NCBI RefSeq assembly: GCF_035222375.1
Contig: NW_026946363.1
Location: 7,688,001 to 7,752,000 of the forward strand
DNA length: 64,000 nucleotides
Direction of reading: 5' to 3'
DNA from: Podospora pseudocomata
Taxonomy: Eukaryota; Ascomycota; Sordariomycetes; Sordariales; Podosporaceae
Shown here: positions 11,101 to 22,947 of the stretch, piece by piece
Numbering within the stretch: the stretch's first letter is position 1
Layout of the letters: the number at the start of each line of letters is the position of its first letter
The notes under the pieces: model-generated
Database searches by the model: none
Told to the model about the DNA's origin: nothing
The model's input: the letters and a program-made list of their open reading frames with translations, nothing else
Position numbers and translations under genes: made by a program

Positions 11101-12248
11101 TGATCACAGTTGCATTGGATGCATCTTTGAATCCTCCAGATGCCCGCCTGATCCCCGGGTTTCAGTATGTTCCTGTATCGTTCAAGGCAGCTGCTGGTGG
11201 ATACGTTGACTCGAAAACATCGGCTCTATCACCGGAGGACGAGATGCCCGATGCGACAGTACCAGTTCCATCCAGCGAGCTATATCTGTATTTCCATGTG
11301 CAGGACAGTGGCTGTGGCTTAACGCACGAAGAGAAGCAGATATTGTTTCAGCGATTTAAGCAAGCCTCCCCACGGACTCATGCGCAGTACGGCGGAAGTG
11401 GACTAGGATTGTTCATTTCCAAACGACTGGCTGAGCTTCATGGAGGGCAGATTGGAGTGGCGTCGGAAGCAGGGGTGGGGAGTGTCTTTGGTTTCTTTGT
11501 CAAGGTGAGGAGAGCCGCCCCCTCTCCTGTATCACGCGAAGAGGAGGATGCCTTCCTCGCAGCGGTTGGGCCAATGGAAAGACACTTGCATCCAGTAGGC
11601 GAACGAAATACCTCTTTGCTCAGCAGTGAAGCTGTCAAGCAGGAGGGCAAAGGATATTCTGGAGTTTCTTCCGCCGAATTCAGTTCGGGCGCGAGCCTAG
11701 TTGGTTCTATGGCACCCGAGGCAGCACCGGCACGACCGCAGCCATTTTCAAGAATTGCATCCGACGTCTCATCAACATTCGACCCGAAGCAGCTTGATAT
11801 TTTGGTCGTTGAGGACAACCTCATCAATCAAAGGGTTCTCGTAAGGCAACTCAAACAGTATGGATGCAATACGGTCGGCGTTGCGAATGATGGCTTGGAA
11901 GCGCTGGCCTTTCTTGAGAAGACGCACTTTTGTCGGACCTCTGAAGAGAACCCGGGCCAGGATCTATCCGTCATACTCATGGACTTGGAAATGCCCAACA
12001 TGGATGGCCTAACTTGCGTCAGGGAGATTCGCAAGTGGCAACAGGAAGGAAAGGTGACCAAAGGGAAGCACGTTCCTGTCATTGCAGTAACCGCCAACGT
12101 GCGGGACGAGCAAGTGGCCACTGCGAGAAAGAGCGGAATGGACGATGTTGTGTCTAAACCTTTCCGCATCAAGGATCTAATGAAGAAAATCGAAGTGTTG
12201 TTGGGGCAGGATTTGGCAGGACCACAGGCACAGCCGGAGCACGCATAA
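8157..12248 (+). CDS. hybrid histidine kinase (PAS - HisKA - HATPase - receiver)
   Basis: Intronless 1363-aa fungal hybrid sensor kinase. A poorly conserved N-terminal region is followed by a sensor-like block (about 300-440) typical of fungal kinases, a GAF-like stretch, and a PAS domain near 675-800 (MTELSPLGMFLISPEGVL). The HisKA dimerisation domain has the phospho-acceptor His821 in DITSHEMRNPLTAIL. The HATPase carries an N box (INLLTNAIKFT), a G1 box (DSGCGL) and a G2 box (GGSGLGLFISKRLAELHGG). The C-terminal receiver starts LDILVVEDN and has phospho-acceptor Asp1276 in ILMDLEMPNMDG and the conserved Lys in SKPF. All catalytic features look intact, so it should autophosphorylate and pass phosphate to an Ypd1-type protein. 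The stimulus is unknown, and I do not assign a fungal kinase class. Confidence 0.95.
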   Translation: MGAGTTLSAAVGAGGTAEFSEPSHQTPRLPPTCGTDDASTTATEDLDLLESIKEVLDADSRPTFVLDLDPDDPLPITPIDSTGSPTARAKVLLPVFCNVALRLYEQLYDGLIGLDAQGLPPEQEPQDASFDEFKRWATGVTAHDDSKDVFPLSFLYGDLLWTGSTVRKRWRLISGNRLWRAAEVASPVGDLSSGAPAEVATGGFVAEHSLKAASQKAPPSERPTDTSLPVSGTTIAVRYSKQKSGRPPPKSFFSTRQTPAGSSDDTTKSSASITLAAPEKSVADWTCPEPRGVLSAHLQYARTVNWAITPLGPMEKWSPEFKQTANLCMNNPHPAALFWGSELTMLYNEAYATEVAGNKHPSLMGTGFSGPFSELWDYLRPIFAECARTGISVRKEDDYLPIDRHGLLEETFFSWSFTPMYGGTDRILGFYNAPFETTKQVINRRRMHTINKIGERTAQAKAVKQFWKFVLEGLQDNERDVPFALLYSVGDGEGEDNDHSSMSSGSTISLKTCHLEGSIGVPDGHMAAPTHLDLKRSREGFVPSFREAMRTREPTLLHTRDGTLPEVLLEGINWRGFGDPCREAVIFPVRPTNGDAVLAFLVLGVNPRRPYNDEYKAFTSMLNRQLATSLASVILFEDETRRSRDAAEAAALEKEQLTQQLNLQASRYRRMTELSPLGMFLISPEGVLREANDRFFEMTGHTRDNNSQYEMSWLDIMVEESANTMREGWERLVKDHLPWSGELKLRKPRINPALETNEPMDSWVLFSAHAELSHDGTVRSVMGSITDISHLKWAQGLQNRRLQEAEETRRQQNEFIDITSHEMRNPLTAILQCADDILSALGAGDNQYQGTEATYRGIGNASSVTSQTIQSCIDAAQTIALCVQHQKSIVDDILTISKLDSNLLLLTPVPCQPKLLLRRAVKMFEPELQAKKIEVSFDIRETSLTGLSVDWVAMDPSRVLQVLINLLTNAIKFTAPAKDKRLITVALDASLNPPDARLIPGFQYVPVSFKAAAGGYVDSKTSALSPEDEMPDATVPVPSSELYLYFHVQDSGCGLTHEEKQILFQRFKQASPRTHAQYGGSGLGLFISKRLAELHGGQIGVASEAGVGSVFGFFVKVRRAAPSPVSREEEDAFLAAVGPMERHLHPVGERNTSLLSSEAVKQEGKGYSGVSSAEFSSGASLVGSMAPEAAPARPQPFSRIASDVSSTFDPKQLDILVVEDNLINQRVLVRQLKQYGCNTVGVANDGLEALAFLEKTHFCRTSEENPGQDLSVILMDLEMPNMDGLTCVREIRKWQQEGKVTKGKHVPVIAVTANVRDEQVATARKSGMDDVVSKPFRIKDLMKKIEVLLGQDLAGPQAQPEHA

Positions 12249-13423
12249 TGATAGGGACACGGCTTATAAAGGTATCGTGGCTGAATAGAACGCTTTCTAG
12301 AGCGTGGCAGTTGCGCATTGGGAATGATACCAGGGATATGAAATGGGGGCATGGGATAGCACGTATACGAATCGGCGTTGGTGTTTCTCGTTATTGTCTA
12401 TTTGGATATCAAGGTGCCATGGCGCTAACTTCTAGAAAAGATGGCGGGGGGATAGATGTCACGGCTGTTAGATGTTGCTCGGATTATCTTACTAATGAGG
12501 CTCTCAATACCAGAACTGTATGATGTCTAAATCCCGCCCCGTCAAAGCCTTAGTACCTGCGAACAAGGTTTCTACACAGCTTTGAAAGTAGACAAATGCG
12601 CATTGTCATAGTTAGTACCGGGTTAGGGTTCAGGATTGGAGTACTCAGGGGTTCAGGGGCTCGAGAGTCGGTAGTTGTCAGCAGAGCGCTAGTATGCGGT
12701 GTTTGTGCCCACCTGAGATTTGCACACCAGTAACAAGTAGGTACCCAATGTCCCAATCTACTCCATGTCTTGAATCCAGCTTCCTTCCGCTCTGCATGCT
12801 TATAAAAGACAGACTTATTAGGTATCCATTATCCGTATCTCTGTCGGCGATTGGAACTTTCAACTTGCTCCTTCGGCAAACTAGATACACCGCCTCCGCG
12901 TAGGTAACTGACCAGCTTTCTTAACACCTGATTGGTTAACTCGCCTATTTCGGTCGAGCTCGCCGTCTCCCGCGCAAGGAACTGACGCACCAGAAAACAA
13001 TTACTAAACACTTGGCACTACAGCACTGCCCAACGGTGCATTGCGTTTCTCCGCTTTTCGGATCATGCCGTGGTTTCCACGAAAGTCGACGGTATTTACA
13101 TTGCCAAGATTCGGCCTTTTCCCCTTTTTGTCCCGTAACCGACATGGTCACGGATCCCGCGTGCCCCGTTGACCTGCGCGTCTTTGTCTGCCGACACGAA
13201 TTGACACCAATGTCAAGTCGCATAACACATGCAAAGGCTTCATCCTTCCGACTGCTGACCAACTGACTGTGTAAGCCTGCGCTGATGCGACCGTTGATCA
13301 TGCCCATGCGACTGATTTCATAGCCGGCGGTGAAGCCTACTTATAGCTTGGACCCTCTGCCTTAATCTTCACTTTTTAACTTCAGCTTGATTCCGTTGTT
13401 GTCTTCCCCTTAAGAAAGAAATC
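12249..13423. other. intergenic stretch before the P450 fusion gene
   Basis: Short unrelated ORFs only. TAGGTAC-type motifs occur near 12737 and 12900. The last 100 bases are pyrimidine-rich (CTTCACTTTT, GTCTTCCCCTT), as in fungal promoters just before a start codon. Confidence 0.45.
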
Positions 13424-16400
13424 ATGGCTCTCGGGGGCCTTCCTTTACCGGTACGATATATTCCTTATCCACCTCTTGGTCTTGGTTTCTGGGTCACTCC
13501 TTTGAGAAAAACGTTCAGGTTGGTTGTTACTGATACCCAATGCATCAATAGGGTCCCCGCGCATACCCCATTGTGGGGAATGTGCTGCAGATTGATACCA
13601 GCAGCACCCTCAAGTCCCTTGATAAGTTTACTGATCAATATGGCGAAATCTACCGCCTCGTGCTACCTTGGGGAACAACCGCCATTGTTGTAAGGTCCTT
13701 GATGCACGTCTAGTTTATAAGCAAAGCGCCCTGACCATGGAAATGTAGACAACAGCAGCCCTCGTCCATGAGGTCTCCGATGAAACACGCTTCAAGAAGC
13801 CTATCATTGCTGACCTCGAGCAACTCCGCAATGGCGTTCCCGCTGGGATGTTCACCACCCCGACAGAAGAACCAGTATGGGGTATCGCCCACCGCGTCCT
13901 AACCCCTGCTTTCGGGCCGGTGCCCATCCAAGAAATGTTTCCCGAGATGCACGAATTGGCTGCCCAGCTTGTCATGAAGTGGGCTCGCCACGGCCCTGAG
14001 CAATCCATTGCGGTCAGTGAAGACTTCACCCGACTTGCCCTCGACACCATTGCCCTGTGTTCGATGAATTTCCGATTCAACTCTTACTATCACGACGAGC
14101 TGCATCCTTTCATTACCGCAATGGCCAATTTCTTGACCGAGTCTGGAAACCGATCCCTCAAGGGCAACTTCTTGTCCAGTCTATTTTTCTGGTCAAGCAA
14201 CAAGTACTTTGCTGACATCAAGACCCTGAGGGACATTGCTCAGTCAGTTCTCGATGCCCGGAGAGCGAATCCAAACGGAAGAAAAGACTTGTTGTCGGCA
14301 ATGCTGGATGGCGTGGACAGGAAGACAGGCGAGAAGTTGGATGACGGGGCTATCATCGACAACCTCATCACCTTTTTGATCGCAGGCCACGAGACCACAA
14401 GTGGCATGTTGAGCTTTGCGTTTGTGATGCTGCTCAAGAACCCAGAGACGCTGAAGAAGGCCCGCCAGGAGGTCGACGAGGTGATCGGTCGAGGACCGAT
14501 TACGGCCGAGCACATGAAAAAGTTGCCATACATTACTGCCATTCTTCGAGAGACGCTCAGACTATGTCCGACCATTCCTTCGTACGGCGTTCAGGCTCTC
14601 GAAGACACAGTTATCGGGGGCAAATGGGCAATCGCCAAGGGTCAGGTCGTTCTTCTCTATCTGGCGAGATCGCATCGAGACAAAGCGGTCTATGGCGAAA
14701 CAGCTGACGAATTCATTCCTGAGAGGATGCTCGATGAGAATTTTGATCGGCTCAGCAAAGAACATCCTGGGTTTTGGAAGCCTTTTGGAAATGGTCAGCG
14801 AGGATGCATAGGGCGCGCGTTCGCCTGGCAAGAAGCCATGGTCATAATGGCAATGCTGCTGCAAAACTTTGACTTTAAGATGTCGGATCCGTCCTACGAG
14901 CTCAAGATTAAAGAGACTCTGACCACCAAGCCTGAGGGATTCGAGATGAAAGCCAAGCTGAGGCACGGGTTGACGCCTACCGAGCTGGAGAGACAACTGA
15001 ACGGCAGCCTTTTGGAGAAGAGCACACTTTCCAAACACCCGCACGCCCAAGCGACAGAGAAAGGGACACAGCTCAAGCAGCTCAACATTTTTTACGGATC
15101 CAACACTGGCACGTGTGAGGCGCTTGCCCAGAGGCTGGCCATGGACGCCCCTTCACACGGATACAATGCAACAATCATCGATGCGCTTGATGCAGCAGCA
15201 AACCAGCTCCCCAAAGATAACGCCACCCCTGTTGCTTTCATCACTGCGTCTTACGAAGGAGAACCGCCTGATAATGCCACCGATTTTGTCACCTGGATCA
15301 AAGACTTGCCTGACACATCCTCCCTCAAAGGAACCTCTTATGCCGTCTTTGGCTGTGGCCACCGCGACTGGGCCAACACCTTCCACAAAGTCCCTCGTCT
15401 GGTCTACAACACTCTTGAACAAAAGGGCGCTACCCCTATTTGCGATCTCGGTCTGACAGATGTTTCCCAAGGTGAGATGTTCACCGACTTTGAGCAATGG
15501 GAAGACGACGTGTTCTGGCCTGCCATCAAGTCAAAATACGGTTCTGCTGTGGGTGGTGGCAGGCAACAGGCTCTTGAGGTTCAGTTCTCAACCCCCCGTG
15601 CTTCGACTTTGAGGCAAGACGTCGAGGAGGCTGTAGTGGTGGAGGAAAAGACTCTGACCAAGGGAAATGGGGTTCCAAAGAAGCATCTCGAAGTCCAGCT
15701 TCCGGAAGGCATGACATACCGCGCTGGGGACTATCTGGCCGTGTTGCCGGTGAATCCCAAAGAGAGTATCGACCGGGTGATGAGAAAGTTTGGGTTGGCT
15801 TGGGATAGCCATATCACGGTTGCCGGTGGGGCTGAGGGCAAGAAGACGACGCTTCCAACTGGAGTACCAGTGCCAGTCCACGAGGTGCTTGGCTCTTACG
15901 TTGAGCTGTCGCAACCTGTCACCAAGAGGGTACGCCCGTTTCTATTCTTCATCCTTTGCTTCTAATTGACTGACATTTTTCCAGGGCGTACAAACACTTT
16001 CCAACTTCACTTCAGCTGCAGCCGACAGAGCAGCACTGTCTGCTCTTTCCACGAACCCCGAGCTCTACACTTCGACCATCATCACCCCTCGGCTATCATT
16101 ACTGGACATTCTCGACAGATATCCTTCCATCTCTCTTCCCTTCGGCACATTCCTCTCACTCATCCCCCCGATGAGAGTGAGGCAGTACTCGATTTCCTCT
16201 TCCCCTTTGGCATCGCCTTCCAAGGCTACTCTCACTTACACCCTCCTCTCCGGCCAGTCATTGGCCAACCCCGCCAATTTGTTCGCAGGTGTCGCTACGT
16301 CGTATCTGTCTGCCCTAAGGCAGGGGGATAGACTTCTTGTCTCTGTCCGGCAATCACACTCGTCGTTCCACCTACCCTCCAATGTCGAGACCCCGGTGGT

Positions 16401-16833
16401 GATGATTGCCGCCGGAGCGGGCATAGCCCCCTTCCGTGGTTTCATTCAAGAGCGGGCGGCCTTAGCATCTCAGGGTAATAAACTTGGCAAAGCGTTGCTC
16501 TTCTTTGGCTGCCGGCATCCCGACTGGGATGACCTTTATTGTGACGAGCTTGAGAAGTGGGAGGCTGATGGTATTGTGAAAGTGACAAGGGCTTATAGCA
16601 GACAGAATGACCGGGAATACGTCGGTGACAGTGTTCTGAACTACAAAGACGAAGTGAAGCAGCTGTGGGACAATGGTGCAAGAGTGTACGTTTGTGGCAG
16701 TCGGGCAGTCGGAGATGGTGTGAGAAGCGCCTTGGGGAGGGTTGTGCTTGGTGACGAGGCAAAGGAGGGGGAGATTGCAAAGTGGTTTGAGGGGGTGAGA
16801 AATGTCAGGTATGCGGTCGACGTTTTTGACTAG
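13424..16833 (+). CDS. self-sufficient cytochrome P450-reductase fusion, CYP505 (P450foxy) type, 4 exons
   Basis: Predicted 1064-aa fusion that should hydroxylate fatty acids near the omega end using its own reductase. Exons are 13424-13450, 13552-13689, 13749-15929 and 15985-16833; introns are 101, 59 and 55 nt. The P450 part (about 1-470) has the I-helix AGHETTSG, the ExxR in RETLRL, and the heme loop FGNGQRGCIGRAF with Cys408. A flavodoxin-like FMN domain starts near 490 with IFYGSNTGTCEALA. The FAD/NADPH domains follow (RQYSISSSP for FAD, FFGCRHPDWD for NADPH). The length matches P450foxy. The first exon codes for only nine residues (MALGGLPLP) and joins in frame to the conserved GPRAYPIVGN. 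All domains look intact. Having no membrane anchor, it should be cytosolic. Confidence 0.95.
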
Positions 16834-17248
16834 TTCCAGCTTGTTGTCAGTTACCAGATGTTTAATTGGCAAATGTCTATCCTGCCGGACTGCGGAATGC
16901 CATGTTGTTTATTGAAGGGATAAGATTGGTAATCAGGCGTTCATAGATCCCACTCTCTGCTTAGTTATATCTGCTCTATCTTTGAAAAGCTCAATTTAGT
17001 ACCTTTGAATGTGACCAGATATGCAAACCTGGTTCTTCGTGTTAAGCAGTGATATTGGATTCGGTGTGAATCAGCTATATTCCCGAGCGTGTTGCGGCGG
17101 CAAGAGAGGTCCCCCGTGCCCCTCCCACAAGATTGCGGGGTCCAAGCATGGCCATGGTGCGACTTCACACAGAAACACCCGCAAAGCAGGCTCCATGGGC
17201 GGGCACACAACATCGCGACTCGACACTCCACAATAAAAGCGTCTCGCA
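16834..17248. other. intergenic stretch
   Basis: It holds the 3' region of the P450 fusion and the promoter of the next gene. No further gene seen. Confidence 0.45.
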
Positions 17249-19340
17249 ATGTGCTATCAGCTTCTCGAAAGATACAGTAGTTGCGGCTGCTACTATTATC
17301 GACACCAGGTTGACAAATGTTGTGCGCATGGCAGAGCAGGACATATTGTTCAACAACGTACGATCCTGGTTGGTCACACATGTGCAGACCACACCAGTCA
17401 CTTCGAAGACTACGGCAAATACGGCTCTGCTACACCTGCACAAAAAAGCGTTAAGCTTGGGTACTCGAAGCAAGTGGAGGAATCGGATGAGACTGGTTTG
17501 GATCAGAGCTCCCAGCCCTCCATCGCGATCCCCATCTGCATTGTGGCTTCGTCCTTGAACCCTGAGTCAGTGGCAAAGCGTCCCGGGATATCTGACGACT
17601 TTGCCTGGATTGAAACACCAGTCCACTACGACTGGGAAGATTCAGATGCCGAATCAAGAGTCTTGGATCCGGATAGCATCATCTCCGTGCCATCTACCGT
17701 GAGCTCCGTCGACCCGGACGCAACTGAGACCATCTTTCACCGCCTCCTTCATTTTCAAGACCTTCAATTCCTGTGGTCACACACGGTGCAACTGTCAGGC
17801 TCTCGTTTGAAAAGCAACCACAACATAGCCCGGTTTCTCAAGCTGTATGCTATCGACCTTTTGAATCTGGCCTTGAACACAGAAGATCGACCGGAGAAGC
17901 GAGTGAAGCTGGATACCGCTAATTTCGTCAGAAGATCTCGGAGGGATATCGCTCGGAGAATTACGGAGGCTCATTGCAAGACATGGACAGATGACAGTGC
18001 TGCTGCAAATAATGACATCATTGAAGATCAAGAAATCGGTGAGAATATCGGTGCAAGGCGAGATTATGACCAAGGTGATAGCGGGCCCGAAGATGAACCC
18101 TTCGACTTGGTCACTGCTGTTGCCGAGGTATTTTTGTTCGAAACGGACCCAGTTCTGCACTTGCAGTCCAATGTTAAAGCATTTGTCAACCGACAGTGTC
18201 CGAAGGTCGTCCAACAAAGCTTCTGGGAATTTATGACTACCAAGACAAGCAACATGGTGTCACAATTAAGGCAAAAGCCTCTGGAAGACGGGAAGACGAG
18301 AATAACATGGACCTGTGTGAGTTTGAGCTGGCAATTGTACACACCCTTGGTATTTACTGATTTGTGACCTTCAGAAATGCGGGAGGAACCTTTACGATGA
18401 TTTTACTGAAATTGTGCCTGGGGCAGTCAAACAGCTTGAAGCCGAATTACGATACCAAAACACCAAACAGCCTGAACTGGAGTATGATAACCTAGATGCT
18501 CAAAATACCCCGAGAAGCCACCCAAATTCATTTGCCAGGGTACTGTTTCAGATGTGGACTGGGACAACACGGATCTTTCGCAAATTTCAGTACCCTCTTT
18601 TACCAGAGCACAAGTCTTCGCGTGGCAACATGAGCCTCGAACTCGGCAATCCCTGCACGCAGTCGTCACAGCAGGCACCATATACTACACACCTCTTCCT
18701 TCTTCTTTGTGTTCCTTTTCTCCGATTTGCAACAAGACTCGCTCAACCCGAGGTTTGCCAGATCAACTCCGATCAGGAATTATTCCAACTCCTCCGGCGT
18801 CAGTATCTCATAGCACGTTCGGGTAAAAGATGGTTATGGGGCCAGCTCAGAAGAGTACAAGCCATAGACTTTGTCAAATTAGAGCTGTATTCGACTCAAG
18901 AGCTTGTGGACATCTGCCACTCTCCATCTCTTCCCCAAGATACAGACCCGTATGTTTACAATCCCCAGCCGGCAGAACACATACCACCAGTTGGAGCAAA
19001 TCACCTCATGCATCTGTTTTCTCATCCGTCGCACGCCGAGCCTTTGCCGATTCTCTTCAGACGAGTGCCCAAAAAGGTTGACAACCCACTAAAGCCTTGT
19101 CCAATAAACGGGGTTGGGTTAGGCTGGAGCCTGTACCTTCAAGAGGGCATGAACTGGCCGGCTATGCTTCTCTATGGCTGCATTGGGTTCGGACTCAGCC
19201 TTTTCACAGCGGTGGTTTGGGCCACACTTGTTAGCCAAGGGGATGTGCAAGGAGGCTTTGCTATTGGGGGCTTTATGGTAGCATTTTTAGGGTTTGCCGG
19301 AGGCGTCATGGCGCACATGAATGGTGGGAATGGACTGTAG
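17249..19340 (+). CDS. fungal membrane protein of unknown function with N-terminal Cys/His motif, 2 exons
   Basis: Predicted 677-aa protein; exons 17249-18316 and 18375-19340 with a 58-nt intron whose GTGAGT donor and TTCAG acceptor keep the frame. The N-terminus (CYQLLERYSSCGCYYYRH, then DKCCAHGRAGH and ERTILVGHTC-like text) is rich in Cys and His and may bind zinc. The middle is acidic and probably disordered to about residue 320. The C-terminal third carries HAEPLPILFRRVPKKV, then two likely membrane helices (PAMLLYGCIGFGLSLF and GGFAIGGFMVAFLGFAGG). This layout is common in Pezizomycotina and, from memory, often appears near incompatibility-type genes. I cannot name a function. Confidence 0.8.
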
Positions 19341-19430
19341 AAATAACCGCATGAAAGGCAGCAGTACCTATCGGGAAATATAACAAAGCAATACCGACAT
19401 GCTAATCATGCTTCTCTTTCCCAGCGGTCA

Positions 19431-21596
19431 TTAGAGACTCTGTAGCCCATATTCCGCCTTGATAGCGTCCGCAATCTGTGTCTTCGGTCAGTCCTGAAAC
19501 ACTTTTGCCAGAGAGGGAAAGCATTGCGTACCTTCTCGCCGGAAGCATAAGTCGTGGCTGTAGGTGCAGCAGTCAAGACAATAGGCCAGTAGCTCGTATC
19601 AATCACTCTCAAGCCCCTGGCGCCATACACCTTCATTTTGGAGTTCACCACGCCGCCCATTAGTCTCGGCATCATGGCTGCCGTGCAACACTGATGGGCA
19701 CTCGACGGCTCAGTGACCCCTCTCAGTATTTGCTTGAGGATATTCTTATCAGTGATGTCGTTGCTAAACGGTGCGGCCTCAAGGGGATTCAACGCAGCCA
19801 TGCTGGGCTGAGACATGATGTGTCTGTTTTTGAGGAACGAGGCCACAATCAAATCCTCATCAATGGGATCAACGTTTGTACGAAAGTCAATCAGTGGCCA
19901 CTCGAGTGGATTGGTAGAGTTGATCTGAACAGTCCCCCTGCTCAGAGGCTTGAAGAAGTACATCCTGACGGAGTTGGCGGTATCCCAATGAATCATCGAC
20001 ACGGGAGTCTTGGGGCCTTCCAGTTGGCGAAGAATGATTTCGCGTTGAAGAGCGTAGCCTGCTTTGACGGTGGCGTGGGTATCATCAGGAAGGTATCGAA
20101 AGGGGTTGGTTCTGCGAGCCGCAGAGACGATGGATTTGCAATCAGAAGTTGCGTTGCAGAGGGGAGGGAGCGCAAGGTTGGTGCTGAGACCACGAGTAAG
20201 CTGGTAAGGACCTTGGCGAGTTGCATCGTAAAGAGCTCGCTGCTCAGCGTCGTAGACTGGATCCGAGTTCAGGGTTCCCACGTTTGGCGAGATGTTGTTG
20301 GTGACTGCCAGGTTCAAGTTAGCACTCAAGTAACGAGGTAAACTGAGAGGTACACACGTGCCATTGTATGGAATGATGATGCTAGGTTGGTCATGAAAGT
20401 TGGCTCCTACGCCGGGAAGCTCGACCACGATTGGGATATTGAACTTGTTCAAAACCTTCTTTGGACCAATTCCGGAAAGCTGCAGGATCTGAGGTGTATG
20501 CACGGCGCCTCCCGCAAGGAGAACCTCCTTTGTGGCTTGAGCTGTAAGACGCTCCCCGCCTCCAGTTGGTAGATATTCAACCCCAGTCACCTTCTTGGTG
20601 TTATCGAACAGCACTTTGGCAACGGTATGCCCGGCTAGAATGTGGTAGTTTGATCTCGGCTGGACACGTGTGAAATGGTTCAGTCGAGCATGGCTTCTAG
20701 TTCTCGTGGTCCCAGAGGTAACGGAGGGGACATAGACTACGCCTGAGCCATCACCAGCATGTGGATCACCGCCAGCACGAAGGCCTGATGAGATTGCGGC
20801 CTCAAACCAAATGCCTATCATTGTCAGCCAAGGAAACAAAAACAAGGAAATAATGGTCACTAACCACTTCCTTCAAAGTGGAAGCTCGGAAATGAAGCCT
20901 GCACTGGCCCGGTTGTCCCATGAACTGAGGGATCAAATGAAAAGTTCGCAGCAGCTGCATATGCAGGATCTGGAGCGGTGAAATTTTCGCTCTGTCATCA
21001 ATATTAACAAGACATCCAACCGCTCGCTGTCGATAAACCTGACCTTCTTGTAATAGGGAAGCAAATCGTTCCATTTCCATCCTTTTGCGCCCAGAAGCTC
21101 CCATGCATCAAGCTCCTCTACTCCAGGTCTCACATACACCATAGCATTGAGGACCGAGCCACCACCAACCACCTTCCCAGCCGGCACATTGAATGACCTG
21201 TTGTTCAAAGCCGTCTGTGGAACGCTGGGCAACGGAAGATACATGTACTGGAATGGGAACGGGGTGAAAAACTGTCCTGGAATCAAGATGTTGTCTTCAT
21301 CCTGATCGAAAATGCCGGCCTCGATAACCAAGACCTTGACTGTTGTTGTGCGTTAGCAAATCTCCACTGATAATCGCTTCTGATGAACTGACAAACCTAC
21401 CTGATGGGTCCTCTGACAGTCTATCAGCAACAGTTAGCCCAGATATCCCCCCGCCAGCAATGATGAAATCATAGCTATTCGCCAGAACAGTTCTGGGCGT
21501 GACGACGGTCGCAAATTCCGGAGCTTTCCCTAGAGCAGCCCCAACGACTTTGTGAGCGAGCAACCAAACAGTAAGAGAGAGCAACTGCGACCTCAT
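19431..21596 (-). CDS. secreted GMC-family oxidoreductase-like flavoprotein, 5 exons
   Basis: Predicted 648-aa GMC protein. Exons in coding order: 21596-21401, 21339-21044, 20991-20865, 20814-19532, 19475-19431; introns of 61, 52, 50 and 56 nt. A signal peptide (MRSQLLSLTVWLLAHKVVGA) precedes the ADP-binding fold (YDFIIAGGGISGLTVADRL). GMC signature 1 (GKVVGGGSVLNAMVYVR) and signature 2 (GAVHTPQILQLSGIGP) are clear. The C-terminus keeps the first active-site His in SSAHQCCTAAM. In a gap-free alignment the second His/Asn, usually in P(x)5H/N, is Ala (WPIVLTAAPTATTYA). It could be a modified oxidase or a non-oxidative member, as is known for versicolorin B synthase. The last 15-codon exon (IADAIKAEYGLQSL) was added because it restores the family's usual C-terminus. 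Confidence 0.88.
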
Positions 21597-22195
21597 CGTT
21601 GGAGAGAAATTAAAGGCGCGTCGGAACACATGAACCACTCTGACTTCTGGACACGTAGAGGCCTCTTTTAAGTCCTGAGAGCTTCTCGGCATGAGGCGAT
21701 GGTACGTATATGTCCCATACGGGAGTATATTGAAGGCATGGATGGTATCAAGGACCTGTCGCAAAACGCTAACGCAAAATAGTAGCTCTGGCGAGGGACG
21801 ATGTCACTACGAACCGCTGACACCGTAACTAGTGCATCCAATATACAGGGAGGCAGAGCCAACAGCATCGTTATGAAACTGCATTTGCTTCCTTCTGGGA
21901 TACCAACCAAGATTGCATTTCCGGGACCTTTATTCCGAATAGCATTTAGCCCTAAACTATTGATTACTTGGTGATGTGATTTTGCAGGGGTCGTGCAGCA
22001 ACCCCTCTCAATATGTAGCCCGGCTTATCCGATCCCGAGTCCGAAGGGTTGGGACCACAGTGCCAATCCGAAGAGAGAGATTGCACAAGCCAAGAGAAGC
22101 AAGATCGTGTTCCTAGATTGCTGTATCTGCCCATCTGTCTGCCTAAAGATATATACCTTACATCTACGGCAAATTCAGCTCAGGCTGTCACCAAC
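21597..22195. other. intergenic stretch upstream of GMC gene
   Basis: Promoter side of the GMC gene; no coding region recognised. It leads into the gene-decay zone. Confidence 0.45.
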
Positions 22196-22485
22196 TTGGA
22201 AGCAATCCTAGACTGAGATTTTGGCATTTTTGCTCCCGCCTTCATGATGTGCGAACCGCTGGTATAGCCACCTTTGGAATTATAACTATACGAGAAGTAG
22301 GTAGAATGACGACGGCGAAGATCGGTATGTTGATCAAACCTTTGGACCTTGCTACCACGGAGAACGACAAAATCGTCAAAAGGATCTTTGATGATGCTGC
22401 GGGTAAGCGGTACATGCGTTTTGCATATGATCCGACCTACAGATTGGCTCGACAATTGTTCAGATACAGTACCTACCTGTATTGA
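22196..22485 (+). pseudogene. partial, decayed copy of APH-type phosphotransferase (C-terminal part)
   Basis: The translation LEAILD, a stop, then DFGIFAPAFMMCEP matches IEGILDWDSALFAPAFMICEP of the larger gene at 24403-25882. A second block in another frame, ENDKIVKRIFDDAAG then RFAYDPTYRLARQLF, matches EEDKKVKRIFEEAAG then RFAHDPVYPLARRPF. So this is a diverged remnant of a paralogue that kept only the part after the Brenner motif. The first stop is TGA (22214-22216) where the paralogue has TGG, a G-to-A change; further stops and at least one frame change follow. Weak similarity may continue to about 22560. Upstream N-terminal sequence is absent. Confidence 0.75.
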
Positions 22486-22947
22486 ACGAAGGGCACATAT
22501 ACTTCTTGGGATCTTGGCGATGTAGAAGTTACCGGGCTTTTGGAAGAACATCAAGAAGCTTTCAAAGGTGGTCAGCGGAATCGCGGAAAACATCCAGACT
22601 GTGGGGATAGATCGAAGCCATGAGGCAAATAATGTAACCACGTAGAAGATCCGGACACAGAAACAGGTCCCAGAGGATGACTGAAAGGGGTGTACAGGAC
22701 GGTTCCACAAAAAGTCTGATGGCGAGCAGGCAACGAGCGTTTTCACCTTGTAGTCAGAATTGCCAGCCTCAACATAGACATTTTTGGACCAAGAACTCTT
22801 CTCATAATTGGCAGTGGGCAAACTACAGCCAGACGTATCGAGCTAAATAAAACCGACAGCGAGATATAACTATTATCGCTTCGTAAGGCATTACACCTTA
22901 GGCCTTCTTGTCCCCTGTTTTACTCTTTGGGCTGTTTTGGGCATTTA
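22486..22947. other. intergenic stretch in decay zone
   Basis: A minus-strand ORF covers 22180-22821 but is antisense to the phosphotransferase remnant and has no recognisable motif. Nothing else seen. Confidence 0.4.

Noticed and set aside
13424-21596. Secondary-metabolite gene cluster (P450, GMC, flavoprotein)
   Set aside because: No polyketide synthase, NRPS, terpene cyclase or prenyltransferase is present, and the P450 is a fatty-acid hydroxylase fusion.
22180-22821. 213-codon minus-strand ORF
   Set aside because: Overlaps the phosphotransferase remnant on the other strand and shows no recognisable motif.
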